Assembly: GCF_009827055.1 (NCBI RefSeq)
Contig: NZ_WUMK01000005.1
Span: 62,001-126,000, forward strand
Direction: 5' to 3'
DNA from: Shinella kummerowiae
Lineage (GTDB): Bacteria > Pseudomonadota > Alphaproteobacteria > Rhizobiales > Rhizobiaceae
Length of the DNA stretch: 64,000 nt
Position numbers and translations under genes: made by a program. The notes beneath the pieces were generated by a model, which made no database searches, was not told the origin of the DNA, and worked only from the letters and a program-made list of their open reading frames with translations. Of the stretch, positions 30,081 to 38,358 are shown piece by piece (the first letter of the stretch is position 1; each line of letters starts with the position of its first letter).

Positions 30081-31079
30081 ATGAAACTGGGCATATCGAA
30101 TTTTTCGCGCGGCCTGGCCGCAACGGTGATCGCTGGCGTGATCGGCCTTTCCGCGCCATCGGCCGCCTTGGCCGAGACGACGATCCGCCTCGGCCATGTG
30201 CTTGCCGACACGCATAGCTGGAACAAGGCCTCTGTGGATTTTGCGAAGGACGTTGCGGAAAAGACCGAAGGCCGCGTCAAGATCGAGATCTACCCTTCCG
30301 GCCAGCTCGGCACGGAGAAGGAAGTCATCGAAGGCATGCAGATCGGCACCATTCAGGGTGGCCTGATCGGCAGCGGTTCGTTCCAGTTCGTCGAACCGAA
30401 GTTCGGCGTCATCGAGATGCCCTATGCCTGGACCAGCCGCGAACAGGCTTTCGCCGCCCTCGATGGCAAGCTGGGCACGACGCTGGCCGATCTCCTGCGC
30501 CCGAAGGGCATCGAGGTTCTCGCCTGGTGGGAGAACGGCTTCCGCAACATCACCAACAACAAACATCCGATCGTCAAGCCGGCCGACCTTGCCGGCATCA
30601 AGATCCGCGTCACGCCGGACAAGGTGCGCCTCGCGACCTTCGAAGCGCTTGGCGCGCAGCCGGCGCCGCTGGCCTTCGGCGAGCTCTACTCGGCTCTGCA
30701 GCAGGGCGTGTTCGACGCGCAGGAAAACCCGCTGTCGATCATCGACGCCTCGTCTTTCTACGAAGTGCAGAAATACGTCTCGATGACCGGCCACATCTGG
30801 GGTGCCGCGTGCCTGACGGTGTCGAGCACGACTTGGGCGCAGATTTCGCCCGAGGATCAGGCCATCGTCAAGGAAGCCGCCGTCAAGTGGGGTAATGTGC
30901 AGCGCCAGATGGTCGCCGACAACGAGGTCGCGCTGATCGAGAAACTGAAGTCGAAGGGCATGCAGTTCAACGAGGTGGACAAGGCCGCCTTCGTTGAAGC
31001 GCTGAAGCCGATCTGGGAAAGCGAGAAGGACGTCTTCGGTCCTGAACTGCTCGAGGTCATGGACAGCTACCGCAAGTAA
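30081..31079 (+). CDS. TRAP transporter substrate-binding protein (DctP family), system 1
   Basis: A 332-residue periplasmic solute-binding protein with a Sec signal peptide (about residues 1-29, ending PSAALAE). The family core TTIRLGHVLADTHSWNK, then GIKIRVTPDKVRLATFEALGAQP, includes the arginine that usually clamps the ligand carboxylate, and FGELYSALQQGVFDAQENP is typical of DctP. ATG 30081 has GAGGG upstream; an in-frame TTG at 30024 does not. The ligand is unknown; the neighbouring amidase and RidA suggest a carboxylate bearing an amide or ureido group. Two hairpins separate this gene from the membrane-subunit genes. Confidence 0.92.
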   Translation: MKLGISNFSRGLAATVIAGVIGLSAPSAALAETTIRLGHVLADTHSWNKASVDFAKDVAEKTEGRVKIEIYPSGQLGTEKEVIEGMQIGTIQGGLIGSGSFQFVEPKFGVIEMPYAWTSREQAFAALDGKLGTTLADLLRPKGIEVLAWWENGFRNITNNKHPIVKPADLAGIKIRVTPDKVRLATFEALGAQPAPLAFGELYSALQQGVFDAQENPLSIIDASSFYEVQKYVSMTGHIWGAACLTVSSTTWAQISPEDQAIVKEAAVKWGNVQRQMVADNEVALIEKLKSKGMQFNEVDKAAFVEALKPIWESEKDVFGPELLEVMDSYRK

Positions 31080-31086
31080 CGTGTTC

Positions 31087-31134
31087 ATCCCGTCCGCCAA
31101 ACGCGGGCGGGATTTCTTTGCCCGCTCGGCGGGC
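31087..31134 (+). terminator. Tandem hairpins between dctP and dctQ of system 1
   Basis: The first hairpin pairs 31087-31097 with 31103-31113 over 11 bases including one G-U pair, followed by TTTCTTTG. The second pairs GCCCGC (31120-31125) with GCGGGC (31129-31134) around TCG. They begin seven bases after the dctP stop. The likely effect is partial termination or mRNA 3'-end protection, so that the binding protein is made in excess over the membrane subunits. Confidence 0.7.
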
Positions 31135-31168
31135 AAATCACGTTCTCATCAACATCAGCGAGGCTGCC

Positions 31169-31645
31169 ATGCAAAACGGGCCAATACCGCGTTCGCGGAT
31201 TTCCAATGCCATCGACAGTGTAGCCGGCGTCCTCGGTGGCCTGGGCATCGCCACCTTCACCGCCATCATCGTCTACGTCGTCATCTGCCGCTACGCATTT
31301 TCCTTCACACCGCGCTGGTCGGAGGAAGTCCCGCGCCTGCTGCTCGTCTGGGTGACGTTCATCGGCGCGGTTTCCGCCTTCATCCGCAACACGCATCTTT
31401 GCGCCGGCCTGACGGATCTGATGGTCAAGCCCGGCCGGTTCCGGTCGTTCGTGGCCCTTCTCGCGCGGCTCGCGTCGCTCCTGTTCCTGATCGTCGTGTT
31501 CTGGTCCGGATGGCAGATCACCGCGTTGACTTGGTCGCATGAGACGACCGTTCTGAGCTGGCCTGCCGGGCTCTCCTATCTGGCGCTTCCAGTTACCGCT
31601 GTCGCCGCTTTTGTTGCTCTCGTTGCCGCGGAGTTGCGCAAATGA
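31169..31645 (+). CDS. TRAP transporter small membrane subunit (DctQ), system 1
   Basis: The 158-residue DctQ protein has four hydrophobic segments and the family stretches RYAFSFTPRWSEEVPRLLLVWVTFIGA and GLSYLALPVTAVAAFVALV. It pairs with DctM to form the sodium-driven carrier. ATG 31169 follows GCGAGG. Its last four bases overlap the dctM start (ATGA). Confidence 0.9.
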   Translation: MQNGPIPRSRISNAIDSVAGVLGGLGIATFTAIIVYVVICRYAFSFTPRWSEEVPRLLLVWVTFIGAVSAFIRNTHLCAGLTDLMVKPGRFRSFVALLARLASLLFLIVVFWSGWQITALTWSHETTVLSWPAGLSYLALPVTAVAAFVALVAAELRK

Positions 31646-32922
31646 GTCTCGCACTCCTCGTTCTTTTTGCCGTTTTCGTCCTCCTGCTCTTGATCGATGC
31701 GCCGATCGTGATCGCGCTTGCGCTCTCGTCGGTCGCCTATCTGCTGGTCGGCGATGCGCTGCCGGTGATGGTGGTTGCGCAGCGCATGGTCGCGGGCATC
31801 GACAGCTTCACGCTGCTTGCCATCCCGCTGTTCCTGCTCGCCGGCCTGCTGATGGTTCATGGCGGCCTGGCGCCAAGGATCGTCAATCTCTGCGCGGCGG
31901 TTGTCGGGCAGCGCACGGGTGGTCTTGCCATCGTGATGATCGCCGCCTGCATGATGTTCGGCTCGCTCTCCGGATCCGGTGTCGCCGACGTGGTGGCCAT
32001 TGGCTCCATGCTTCTGCCGGCCATGAAGGAGCGCGGCTACCATCCGGGCTTCTCGGCCGCCGGCCTTGGCTGCGCCGGTTCACTCGGCACGGTCATTCCG
32101 CCGTCGATCGTGCTCATCGTGTACGGTACGGCGACCGGCACCTCGATCGGTCAGCTCTTCATCCATTCCATCGGTCCCGGCATCCTGCTCGGCTTGGGCC
32201 TGATGGTCGTGGCATGGTGGATTTCCCGCAAGAACGGCTGGAAGGGCGGCGAGCCGTTCAGCTGGGGCCGTCTCGGCGAGGCCCTGCGCGAATCCGTGCT
32301 CGCCCTGCTTGCGCCCGTCATTATCGTCGGTGGCATTCGCTTCGGCATCTTCACACCGACGGAAGCGGCGGGTGTCGGCGTCGCCTACGCGTTGCTGGTT
32401 GGTCTCTTCGTCTATCGCAAGCTGACATTCTCCAAGGTTTTCAGCTTGTTGCGCGACACGACGGAAATGAGCGGTTCGATCCTCATCGTTATCGCGGCGG
32501 CCTCGGTTTTCGGCTGGATCCTGACGGTCGAGCAGGTCCCGCAGCTCGTGGTCAATGCCATCACCGGCGCGACCGAGAGCGCCACGATCGCGCTCATGTT
32601 GATGATGGTCGCCGTGCTCGTGCTCGGCACCTTCATGGAATCGATCGCCATCATTCTCATTCTGGCACCGGTCTTCCTGCCGGTCCTCCGGGTCTATGAG
32701 ATCGACCCGGTCTATTTCGGCGTGCTGCTGACCATCAACCTGGCGATCGGCGCCAACACGCCGCCGCTCGGCATCGACCTGATGGCGGCATGCCGCACCG
32801 GCGGCATCCCGATGTCGGCCTCCTTCCGCTACCTGCTGCCGTTCATCGGCGTCATGACGTTCGTCATGTTCCTGTTCGTTCTCTTCCCGGGCCTGATGAC
32901 GCTGATGTCCTTCGGCATGTGA
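31642..32922 (+). CDS. TRAP transporter large permease subunit (DctM), system 1
   Basis: The 426-residue protein has the elevator-type DctM architecture with many hydrophobic segments. Typical blocks are LFLLAGLLMVHGGLAPRIV, GSGVADVVAIGSMLLPAM, SLGTVIPPSIVLIVYG and FTPTEAAGVGVAYALLVG, plus NLAIGANTPPLGIDL near the C-terminus. It is of normal length, in contrast to the tailed DctM of system 2. It is translationally coupled to dctQ and is followed by the amidase gene after 36 bases. Confidence 0.93.
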   Translation: MSLALLVLFAVFVLLLLIDAPIVIALALSSVAYLLVGDALPVMVVAQRMVAGIDSFTLLAIPLFLLAGLLMVHGGLAPRIVNLCAAVVGQRTGGLAIVMIAACMMFGSLSGSGVADVVAIGSMLLPAMKERGYHPGFSAAGLGCAGSLGTVIPPSIVLIVYGTATGTSIGQLFIHSIGPGILLGLGLMVVAWWISRKNGWKGGEPFSWGRLGEALRESVLALLAPVIIVGGIRFGIFTPTEAAGVGVAYALLVGLFVYRKLTFSKVFSLLRDTTEMSGSILIVIAAASVFGWILTVEQVPQLVVNAITGATESATIALMLMMVAVLVLGTFMESIAIILILAPVFLPVLRVYEIDPVYFGVLLTINLAIGANTPPLGIDLMAACRTGGIPMSASFRYLLPFIGVMTFVMFLFVLFPGLMTLMSFGM

Positions 32923-32958
32923 AGCGCTTCGTCTGCAATCGCATTTGAAAGGTGAACC

Positions 32959-34203
32959 ATGTCGTTCGCACAAGATACCCGCGTCAATATCGATCGTTTC
33001 TGGTCGACGATCGAAAGCTCCGCCGAGATCGGCAAGGGGCGGCCGGGCGGCCTCGCCCGTCTCACGCTGACGGATGACGATCGCCGGATGCGCGACATGT
33101 TCGTCAGCTGGTGCCGGGATGCCGGCCTCAGCGTCGAGATCGACGAACTCGGCAATATCTTCGGCCGGCGCGAGGGACTTGACCCCTCGCTCCCACCCAT
33201 CCTGATCGGCAGCCATCTCGACACGCAGATCAATGGCGGCCGCTTCGATGGCATTGCCGGCGTGCTTGCCGGGCTCGAAGTGGTGCGTACGTTGAACGAT
33301 GCCGGCCATGTCACCCGCCGGCCCATTGTCGTTGTCGACTGGACGAACGAAGAGGGGGCACGCTTCTCTCCGCCGATGGTCGCCTCCGGCTGTTTCGTCG
33401 GCGCCTATGACGTGGATTGGGTGAAGGACCTCATTTCCGACGACGGCGCGCGTTTCGGTGCCGAACTTGCGCGCATCGGCTACGATGGCAACAAGCCCTG
33501 CCGCGCCGGCGAGATCGATGCCTATTACGAGCTGCATATCGAGCAGGGCCCGATCCTCGACCTCGAAAAGCGCGATGTCGGTGTGGTGACGGGCGGTTAC
33601 CCGAGCTACGGCATGCGGGTGCGCTTCACCGGCAAGACGGCTCATACCGGCCCGACGCCGATGGACCTGCGCCGCAATGCGCTGGTCGCCGGCGCCCGCT
33701 GGCTGACGGCCGTGGACGATATCGGCTGGGATTTCGCAGTCGGTGACGGCAAGGCGACGGGTGCGCGGCTTGCGGCCTGGCCGAACAAGCCGGGCATCCT
33801 GTCCGACACCGCCCAGGCGATCTGCGACGTTCGTCATCCCGATCCCGCGACGGCGCGGGTCATGGGCGAAAAAATGCGCCGCGCGGTCTTTGAGAGTGCG
33901 GCCCGCGCCGGCTGCGATGCGGTCATCGAGGACGAATGGTTCTGGGGCGGCGACATCTTCGACCATGCGATGGTGGATGGTATCCGCGCCCAGGCCGTGC
34001 GGATGGACTACGACTGGCGCGATATCCAGTCCCAGGCGGGACATGACGCCTATTTCCTTGCCCGGCATTGCCCGACGGCGATGATCTTCACGCCCTGCAA
34101 GGGCGGCATCACCCACAACAATGAGGAGGATTGCGATCCCGACGATCTCGCGCCCGGTCTCAATGTCCTGCTACACGCCGTCGTGGCGCGCGCCGACCGC
34201 TGA
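32959..34203 (+). CDS. Zn-dependent M20-family hydantoinase/carbamoylase-type amidase
   Basis: The 414-residue enzyme is of the carbamoylase/allantoate-amidohydrolase group. The two-metal site is marked by GSHLDTQINGGRFDGIAG, DWTNEEGARFSP and LHIEQGPILD. The dimerisation domain has FTGKTAHTGPTPMDLRRNAL, and SQAGHDAYFLA supplies the distal histidine. Members hydrolyse N-carbamoyl-amino acids, beta-ureidopropionate, ureidoglycine or allantoate, and releasing CO2 and ammonia is common. Substrate cannot be fixed from sequence. It follows dctM closely and is presumably co-transcribed with the TRAP genes, so the imported compound is probably its substrate. Confidence 0.9.
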   Translation: MSFAQDTRVNIDRFWSTIESSAEIGKGRPGGLARLTLTDDDRRMRDMFVSWCRDAGLSVEIDELGNIFGRREGLDPSLPPILIGSHLDTQINGGRFDGIAGVLAGLEVVRTLNDAGHVTRRPIVVVDWTNEEGARFSPPMVASGCFVGAYDVDWVKDLISDDGARFGAELARIGYDGNKPCRAGEIDAYYELHIEQGPILDLEKRDVGVVTGGYPSYGMRVRFTGKTAHTGPTPMDLRRNALVAGARWLTAVDDIGWDFAVGDGKATGARLAAWPNKPGILSDTAQAICDVRHPDPATARVMGEKMRRAVFESAARAGCDAVIEDEWFWGGDIFDHAMVDGIRAQAVRMDYDWRDIQSQAGHDAYFLARHCPTAMIFTPCKGGITHNNEEDCDPDDLAPGLNVLLHAVVARADR

Positions 34204-34209
34204 TGGAGC

Positions 34210-34232
34210 GAGGGTGCCGAACTGGCACCCTC
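34210..34232. terminator. Bidirectional hairpin between convergent amidase and LysR genes
   Basis: GAGGGTGCC (34210-34218) pairs perfectly with GGCACCCTC (34224-34232) around GAACT. It overlaps the last bases of the minus-strand LysR gene, so it can serve both convergent transcripts. Confidence 0.65.
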
Positions 34233-35151
34233 AATGCATGTCGGGATAGAGGGCGCGCAGTTCCTGCATCAGGTCGATGAAATGCTGCTCGGCGCGGGAA
34301 TACGCGCAGTCGGGATGCGTCACCAGGAAGACGTCGGCGCCGAGCGGATAGCCTTTGATTTCCAGCGGCCAGAGTAGGCCGTTCGCCACCTCGTCATGCA
34401 CCGCCGTCAGCGGCAGGATGCCGATGCCGAGCCCGGCGACGATCATGCGCCGCACTTCCTCGAGATTGGGGCTTTGCCCGCTGATCCGCTCGCCGAGGCC
34501 GAGGCTCTGGCTGAGCACCGACATGGGTTCTAGGCCCAATCCTTCGGTGGCGCAGGTGAAGGACACGAAGGATTCCTGGCGCAATTCCCGCTTTTCCACT
34601 TCCTTCCGGCCGAAGAAGGGATGTTCCGCGCCGCAATAGACGCTGAACTCCTCGCGAAACAGCAAGTCGCAGCTCAGGCTGAAGACGGGACGTGCAAGCA
34701 GGCAGAGGCCTATGCCGCACTTCTCCGTCTGGATCCGCTTGATCGTGTCCTGGCTGTTCTGGACCTCCATGATCCAGGTCACGGACGGATAGCGCTGGTG
34801 GTAGAGGCGCAGCGTCTCGTTGATGAGGGGCGATTCCAGATTGGAGATGATCTGGATGCGCACCTCGCCGAATTCTTCGACGGTCCTTTCCTGCGTGAGG
34901 TGGCCGATGCGTTCCACGGCGCGGAAAATCTCGCCGCACTCCTCGTAAACCTTCTGCCCCCGGGCCGTCAGCTCGAACTTCCGGCTGCCGCGAAGCACGA
35001 GCTGGCACGCCAGCTGTTCCTCCAGCCGTTGCAGCGCCTGGCTCACCGATGGTTGGCTCATGTTCAGCCGCGCCGCTGCACGCGTGAGGCTACGCTCCTC
35101 GGCGATCATGAAGAACGACCGCAGGAGATTGAGATTGAGATCCGTCAACAT
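34231..35151 (-). CDS. LysR-family transcriptional regulator of the RidA/TRAP cassette
   Basis: The 306-residue protein has an N-terminal winged helix-turn-helix (AAARLNMSQPSVSQALQRLEEQLACQL) and a periplasmic-binding-protein-like effector domain. It converges with the amidase gene and closes the repeat-bounded cassette. Its promoter region borders the right direct repeat at 35198, so any operator for it may be built from repeat sequence. It most likely senses the TRAP 1 substrate or a product of the amidase. No TTG- or T-N11-A-type operator was clear upstream of ridA. Confidence 0.9.
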   Translation of the reverse strand: MLTDLNLNLLRSFFMIAEERSLTRAAARLNMSQPSVSQALQRLEEQLACQLVLRGSRKFELTARGQKVYEECGEIFRAVERIGHLTQERTVEEFGEVRIQIISNLESPLINETLRLYHQRYPSVTWIMEVQNSQDTIKRIQTEKCGIGLCLLARPVFSLSCDLLFREEFSVYCGAEHPFFGRKEVEKRELRQESFVSFTCATEGLGLEPMSVLSQSLGLGERISGQSPNLEEVRRMIVAGLGIGILPLTAVHDEVANGLLWPLEIKGYPLGADVFLVTHPDCAYSRAEQHFIDLMQELRALYPDMH

Positions 35152-35197
35152 GGTGACTGTTTAACCGGGAAGCGCTCGTTCGACAATTCTTTGACTG

Positions 35198-35248
35198 GCC
35201 GGCGATCGTTCCGACGATCAAGGAGGCGAGTATGAGAAGCATGCGCAT
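35198..35248 (-). pseudogene. Truncated 5' remnant of the small membrane-protein gene
   Basis: From ATG 35248 on the minus strand the first 17 codons read MRMLLILASLIVGTIAG. They differ from the intact gene (28585-28881) at one residue in that stretch, then diverge abruptly at the repeat edge (35198). The remaining three-quarters of the gene is missing. This supports a recombination or duplication event at the cassette boundary. Confidence 0.75.
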
Positions 35249-35320
35249 CGCGTGCCTTTCGCCGCGGCGGCATTTGTAAGCCATTCTTCGCCGGTCGCCC
35301 GGATGTTCGGCATTGACGTC
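35198..35320 (+). repeat. Right copy of the 123-bp imperfect direct repeat
   Basis: It matches 28831-28953 in the same orientation, about 85% by eye with no gaps. The left edge is sharp: the 24 bases from 35198 are identical to the left copy, while bases just before 35198 are unrelated. The right edge fades after about 35320. It contains the truncated membrane-protein start and its upstream region. Confidence 0.85.
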
Positions 35321-35419
35321 AAGAATTTGGTATCGAGCCTTTTCGCGATTTTGTTAGCCCTGCCGCTCAGCTTGGTGGGGTGCACGAAGACCCACATCAG
35401 CGGCACCGTTGTCTGGTGA
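35303..35419 (+). CDS. Possible 38-residue lipoprotein
   Basis: A short frame from ATG 35303 encodes a basic/hydrophobic leader with a lipobox-like LVGC (cysteine at residue 27), followed by only eleven residues ending GTVVW. The layout resembles a lipoprotein signal followed by a truncated mature part. The same frame stays open for more than 30 codons after the TGA, so a nonsense mutation or degraded gene is as likely as a real small protein. No ribosome site is evident. The rest of the 35320-35528 gap shows nothing else. Confidence 0.25.
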   Translation: MFGIDVKNLVSSLFAILLALPLSLVGCTKTHISGTVVW

Positions 35420-35528
35420 TGCGAAGGCTCCTACTATAAACGCCAAAGTGACTGCTACCTCGTCCTCGTGGGCTTGATAGCTGGTCGGGAGACCTTCAAC
35501 GCCTGCCGTGGCCGCCTAGGGGGCGCTT

Positions 35529-35984
35529 GTGAGCACACCGCCGATTATCAGCGACCTTGCGGTCATCGTCCAAACATCTCTTGCACCGGTCTTTTTGTTG
35601 GCCGGCACTGCAGGCTTTGTCAGCATCTATACCACTCGCCTCGGGAAAGTATCGGATCGGCTTAACGAGATCGCCGATCGCGGGCAGCCGCAAAGCCCTA
35701 TGCTCCGGTTGCAGCTCGCCTATCTACGGCGAAGGGCACTTGCGCTTGAAGCAGCGGTAGCGCTTGGCGTGGTTGCTGGCATTTGCACGGGCGGCGCAAT
35801 CTTAAACCTGCTCGCCGGCGCTCTTGCCGTCGAATTGCGCCAGGAAAACCTCTTCTGGTATTTTGGAGGGGCCATCGTCTCGCTCATTGGATCCCTCGGT
35901 GCATTTTTGTTTGAACTGGTGGTCGCCGGGCGAAACATGTTGCGGCAGATGCGAATGGACCAGGACACCGTTGACGAGGAGTGA
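35529..35984 (+). CDS. DUF2721 family membrane protein
   Basis: The 151-residue protein matches DUF2721: a first helix with LAVIVQTSLAPVFLLAGTAGF, the basic stretch TRLGKVSDRLNEI, then two further helices near residues 70-95 and 108-130. Function of the family is unknown. GTG 35529 follows AGGGGGC and begins exactly at the conserved N-terminus, and 35557 would truncate the first helix. The 211 bases after it, before the histidine kinase, contain no recognisable feature. Confidence 0.85.
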   Translation: MSTPPIISDLAVIVQTSLAPVFLLAGTAGFVSIYTTRLGKVSDRLNEIADRGQPQSPMLRLQLAYLRRRALALEAAVALGVVAGICTGGAILNLLAGALAVELRQENLFWYFGGAIVSLIGSLGAFLFELVVAGRNMLRQMRMDQDTVDEE

Positions 35985-36195
35985 TCACTCGCGTTTCCCC
36001 TGAGCTGTCGATGACCCCTCCACAATACCACTCCTGTTTTCGAATGACGGCGAAAGCGGATTTTCTCTTTACGAGACCGGTGCAATCGCTCGATATACCA
36101 GCGAAGTGTTGGAGAGGCCGAGATTTCCAGCATCAAACGCCCTACACCGGCCCGCAGGCCGCCCGGATCGTGTGGCAACAATTTCGGGGAGTGCC

Positions 36196-37587
36196 GTGAA
36201 CCTTCGCCATCAGATCGTCGCGCTTGCGATCGTCCCGCTCGTTATTGCAATCCTCACCATCACCGCCTTTATCACCTGGCAGGCGGCCAGCCTTGCCCAG
36301 AGCAGCATCGACACGTTCGAGCGCAACATGCTGAAGGCGAAGGAAACCGAGCTACTCAACCTCACCAATCTCGCCCGTTCGGCGATCGAAGAGGTCTATG
36401 CGTCGGCGGATGCCAATGACGAGGCCGCCAAGGATCGCGTTCGCAGCATCCTAACGTCGCTCGACTACGGCAAGGACGGCTACTTCTTCGTCTACGATTA
36501 CGATGGCAACAACGTCGTCCACCCGCGCCAGACCTTCCGGCCGGGACACAACTGGCTCGACCTGACCGACCCCGACGGCAACCAGGTGATCGCCAATCTG
36601 ATCCGCAAGGCGAAGGAAGGCGGCGGGCTGTACCAGTACAAATGGGAAAAGCCGTCGTCGGGAACGATGGCCGACAAGCTGTCCTTCGCCATGGGGCTCG
36701 ACAAGTGGCAGTGGATGCTGGGAACCGGCGTCTATCTTGATGACGTCTTCGCCCAGACGGCGGCGGCGAAGGCGGACCTGCGCGAAAAGATCGGCCACAC
36801 CTTCCTCGTCGTCGCGTTCATTGCCGTGCCCGCCGTCATGGTGGTCTTCGCCACCTGCATGCTGGTCACGCTACGCGAGCGGCGCATGGCCGACGGCAAG
36901 CTCAAGGCGTTGACGCAACGCATCATCGACACGCAGGAAGAAGAGCGCGCACGGCTCGCCCGCGAACTGCATGACGGCATATCGCAGAACCTTGTCGGCG
37001 TGCGTTATGCCATTGATCTTGCCGGCCGGAAGGTCCGAAACCACACCGATGATGCCTCCGGCGCCATCGACAAGGGGGTGGAGGCGCTGAACGGCGCGAT
37101 CAAGGAGGTTCGCCGGCTGTCGCACGATCTGCGGCCGCCTGCGCTCGACGACCTCGGCCTGACCGCGGCCCTGACGGCGCTGAGCAACCATTTTTCCGAA
37201 CGGACCGGGATCCGCACCGTGCTGGCCGCCGATGCCGGCAAGGACAGGCTGAAACCCGAGGCGAGCACCGCGCTTTATCGCGTGGCGCAGGAAGCGCTGA
37301 ACAATATCGAGCGCCATTCCGGTGCCCGCGAGGTGCAGATAAAGCTCTGGAGCGCCCGCGGACGCATGCGCATGACGGTCGCCGACAACGGCAACGGTTT
37401 TGAAGAAAACGCTGGCGGAGCCCGGGATGGTCACCAAGGGGGGCTCGGCCTTCGTAACATGCAGGAGCGCATGGCGCATTTCGGCGGCCTTCTGATGGTC
37501 AAAAGTTCACCGGATGGAACGGTACTGACTGCGATGATGCCGCTTTCGGCCAATATCAGCGTGGAAAAACGGACGAAAGCCGCATGA
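36196..37587 (+). CDS. Cache-domain sensor histidine kinase (HisKA_3 type)
   Basis: The 463-residue kinase has one helix near residues 10-33, then a periplasmic single-Cache domain (about 45-180) with GKDGYFFVYDYDGNNVVHP and the GTGVYLDDV end. A second helix (about 200-222) follows. The HisKA_3 phosphoacceptor is in RARLARELHDGISQNLVG, and the ATPase domain has QEALNNIERHSGA, VADNGNGF and GGLGLRNMQERM. GTG 36196 with GGGGAG upstream fits the topology; the earlier start adds a proline-rich stretch with no counterpart. Cache domains of this form often bind small carboxylates, and the adjacent TRAP system makes sensing of its substrate likely. Confidence 0.92.
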   Translation: MNLRHQIVALAIVPLVIAILTITAFITWQAASLAQSSIDTFERNMLKAKETELLNLTNLARSAIEEVYASADANDEAAKDRVRSILTSLDYGKDGYFFVYDYDGNNVVHPRQTFRPGHNWLDLTDPDGNQVIANLIRKAKEGGGLYQYKWEKPSSGTMADKLSFAMGLDKWQWMLGTGVYLDDVFAQTAAAKADLREKIGHTFLVVAFIAVPAVMVVFATCMLVTLRERRMADGKLKALTQRIIDTQEEERARLARELHDGISQNLVGVRYAIDLAGRKVRNHTDDASGAIDKGVEALNGAIKEVRRLSHDLRPPALDDLGLTAALTALSNHFSERTGIRTVLAADAGKDRLKPEASTALYRVAQEALNNIERHSGAREVQIKLWSARGRMRMTVADNGNGFEENAGGARDGHQGGLGLRNMQERMAHFGGLLMVKSSPDGTVLTAMMPLSANISVEKRTKAA

Positions 37588-38228
37588 ACGAGGTCAAGCC
37601 GATCAAGGTTGTCCTCATCGACAACCACCCGCTGGTTCTCGACGGCCTTCGCGCCGTGCTTGAAACCTTCCCGCACATAGAGGTCGTCGGCACGGCGGGA
37701 CTGGCGCTGACGGGGCTGGAGGTCGCGATCAAGACCAATCCTGCGGTGGTGCTGATCGATATCAACATGCCGAAACTCAGCGGCATCGAAGCCATCGAAC
37801 TGTTCAAGGCGAAACTGCCGGACTGCCGCATCGTGATGCTGTCCATGCATGATAGCCGCGAGTACATATCGGCGTCGGTGCTGCACGGCGCGTCGGGCTA
37901 TATCCTCAAGGATGTCTCGACCGACGAGATCGTCACGGCCATCGAGACCGTTGCCGCAGGGCGGACTTATTTCTCGTCCGGCGTTTCCGATGTTCTTCTC
38001 GAGCGCAGGCCGAACGAGCCGGCCAACCCGCTGACCACCCGCGAGCACGACGTGCTGACGCTATTGGCATCCGGCAAGAGCAACCGCGAGATCGCCCAGT
38101 CGCTTTCCCTTTCCGAGGCGACGGTCGAAACACATCGCAAGAACATCAAGAAGAAGCTCGGAATTTCCACGACCGCCGGCCTCATTCGCTACGCGATCGA
38201 CAGCGGTTTTAGTGCCGCAGACAACTGA
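37584..38228 (+). CDS. NarL/FixJ-type response regulator
   Basis: The 214-residue protein has a receiver domain with the phospho-aspartate in VVLIDINMPKLSG and a C-terminal LuxR-type helix-turn-helix (LTTREHDVLTLLASGKSNREIAQSLSLSEATVETHRKNI). The start overlaps the kinase stop by four bases (ATGA), so the two are a cognate pair. Its likely target is the TRAP operon that begins 130 bases downstream. A strong terminator follows the gene, so the TRAP genes need their own promoter. Confidence 0.93.
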   Translation: MNEVKPIKVVLIDNHPLVLDGLRAVLETFPHIEVVGTAGLALTGLEVAIKTNPAVVLIDINMPKLSGIEAIELFKAKLPDCRIVMLSMHDSREYISASVLHGASGYILKDVSTDEIVTAIETVAAGRTYFSSGVSDVLLERRPNEPANPLTTREHDVLTLLASGKSNREIAQSLSLSEATVETHRKNIKKKLGISTTAGLIRYAIDSGFSAADN

Positions 38229-38234
38229 AACCGG

Positions 38235-38258
38235 CGCCTACCCACTACTGGGTAGGCG
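38235..38258 (+). terminator. Rho-independent terminator after the response regulator
   Basis: CGCCTACCC (38235-38243) pairs perfectly with GGGTAGGCG (38250-38258) around ACTACT, followed by GTTTTATTT. This is one of the clearest terminators in the window. Confidence 0.85.
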
Positions 38259-38358
38259 GTTTTATTTGACGATCCCGGCCATCTTGTTCCCCTCATAAGG
38301 ACACCATACGACTTCCCGCGACGGCCGGCGGAGGGTGCCGGCTGGGGAGGAATTCATC

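Noticed and set aside
35720-36181. Minus-strand frame downstream of the DUF2721 gene, with a basic RSRKEKIRFRRHSK stretch, considered as a transposase remnant
   Set aside because: It runs through the end of the DUF2721 gene, shows no DDE or helix-turn-helix pattern and no terminal repeats, so nothing supports a mobile element.
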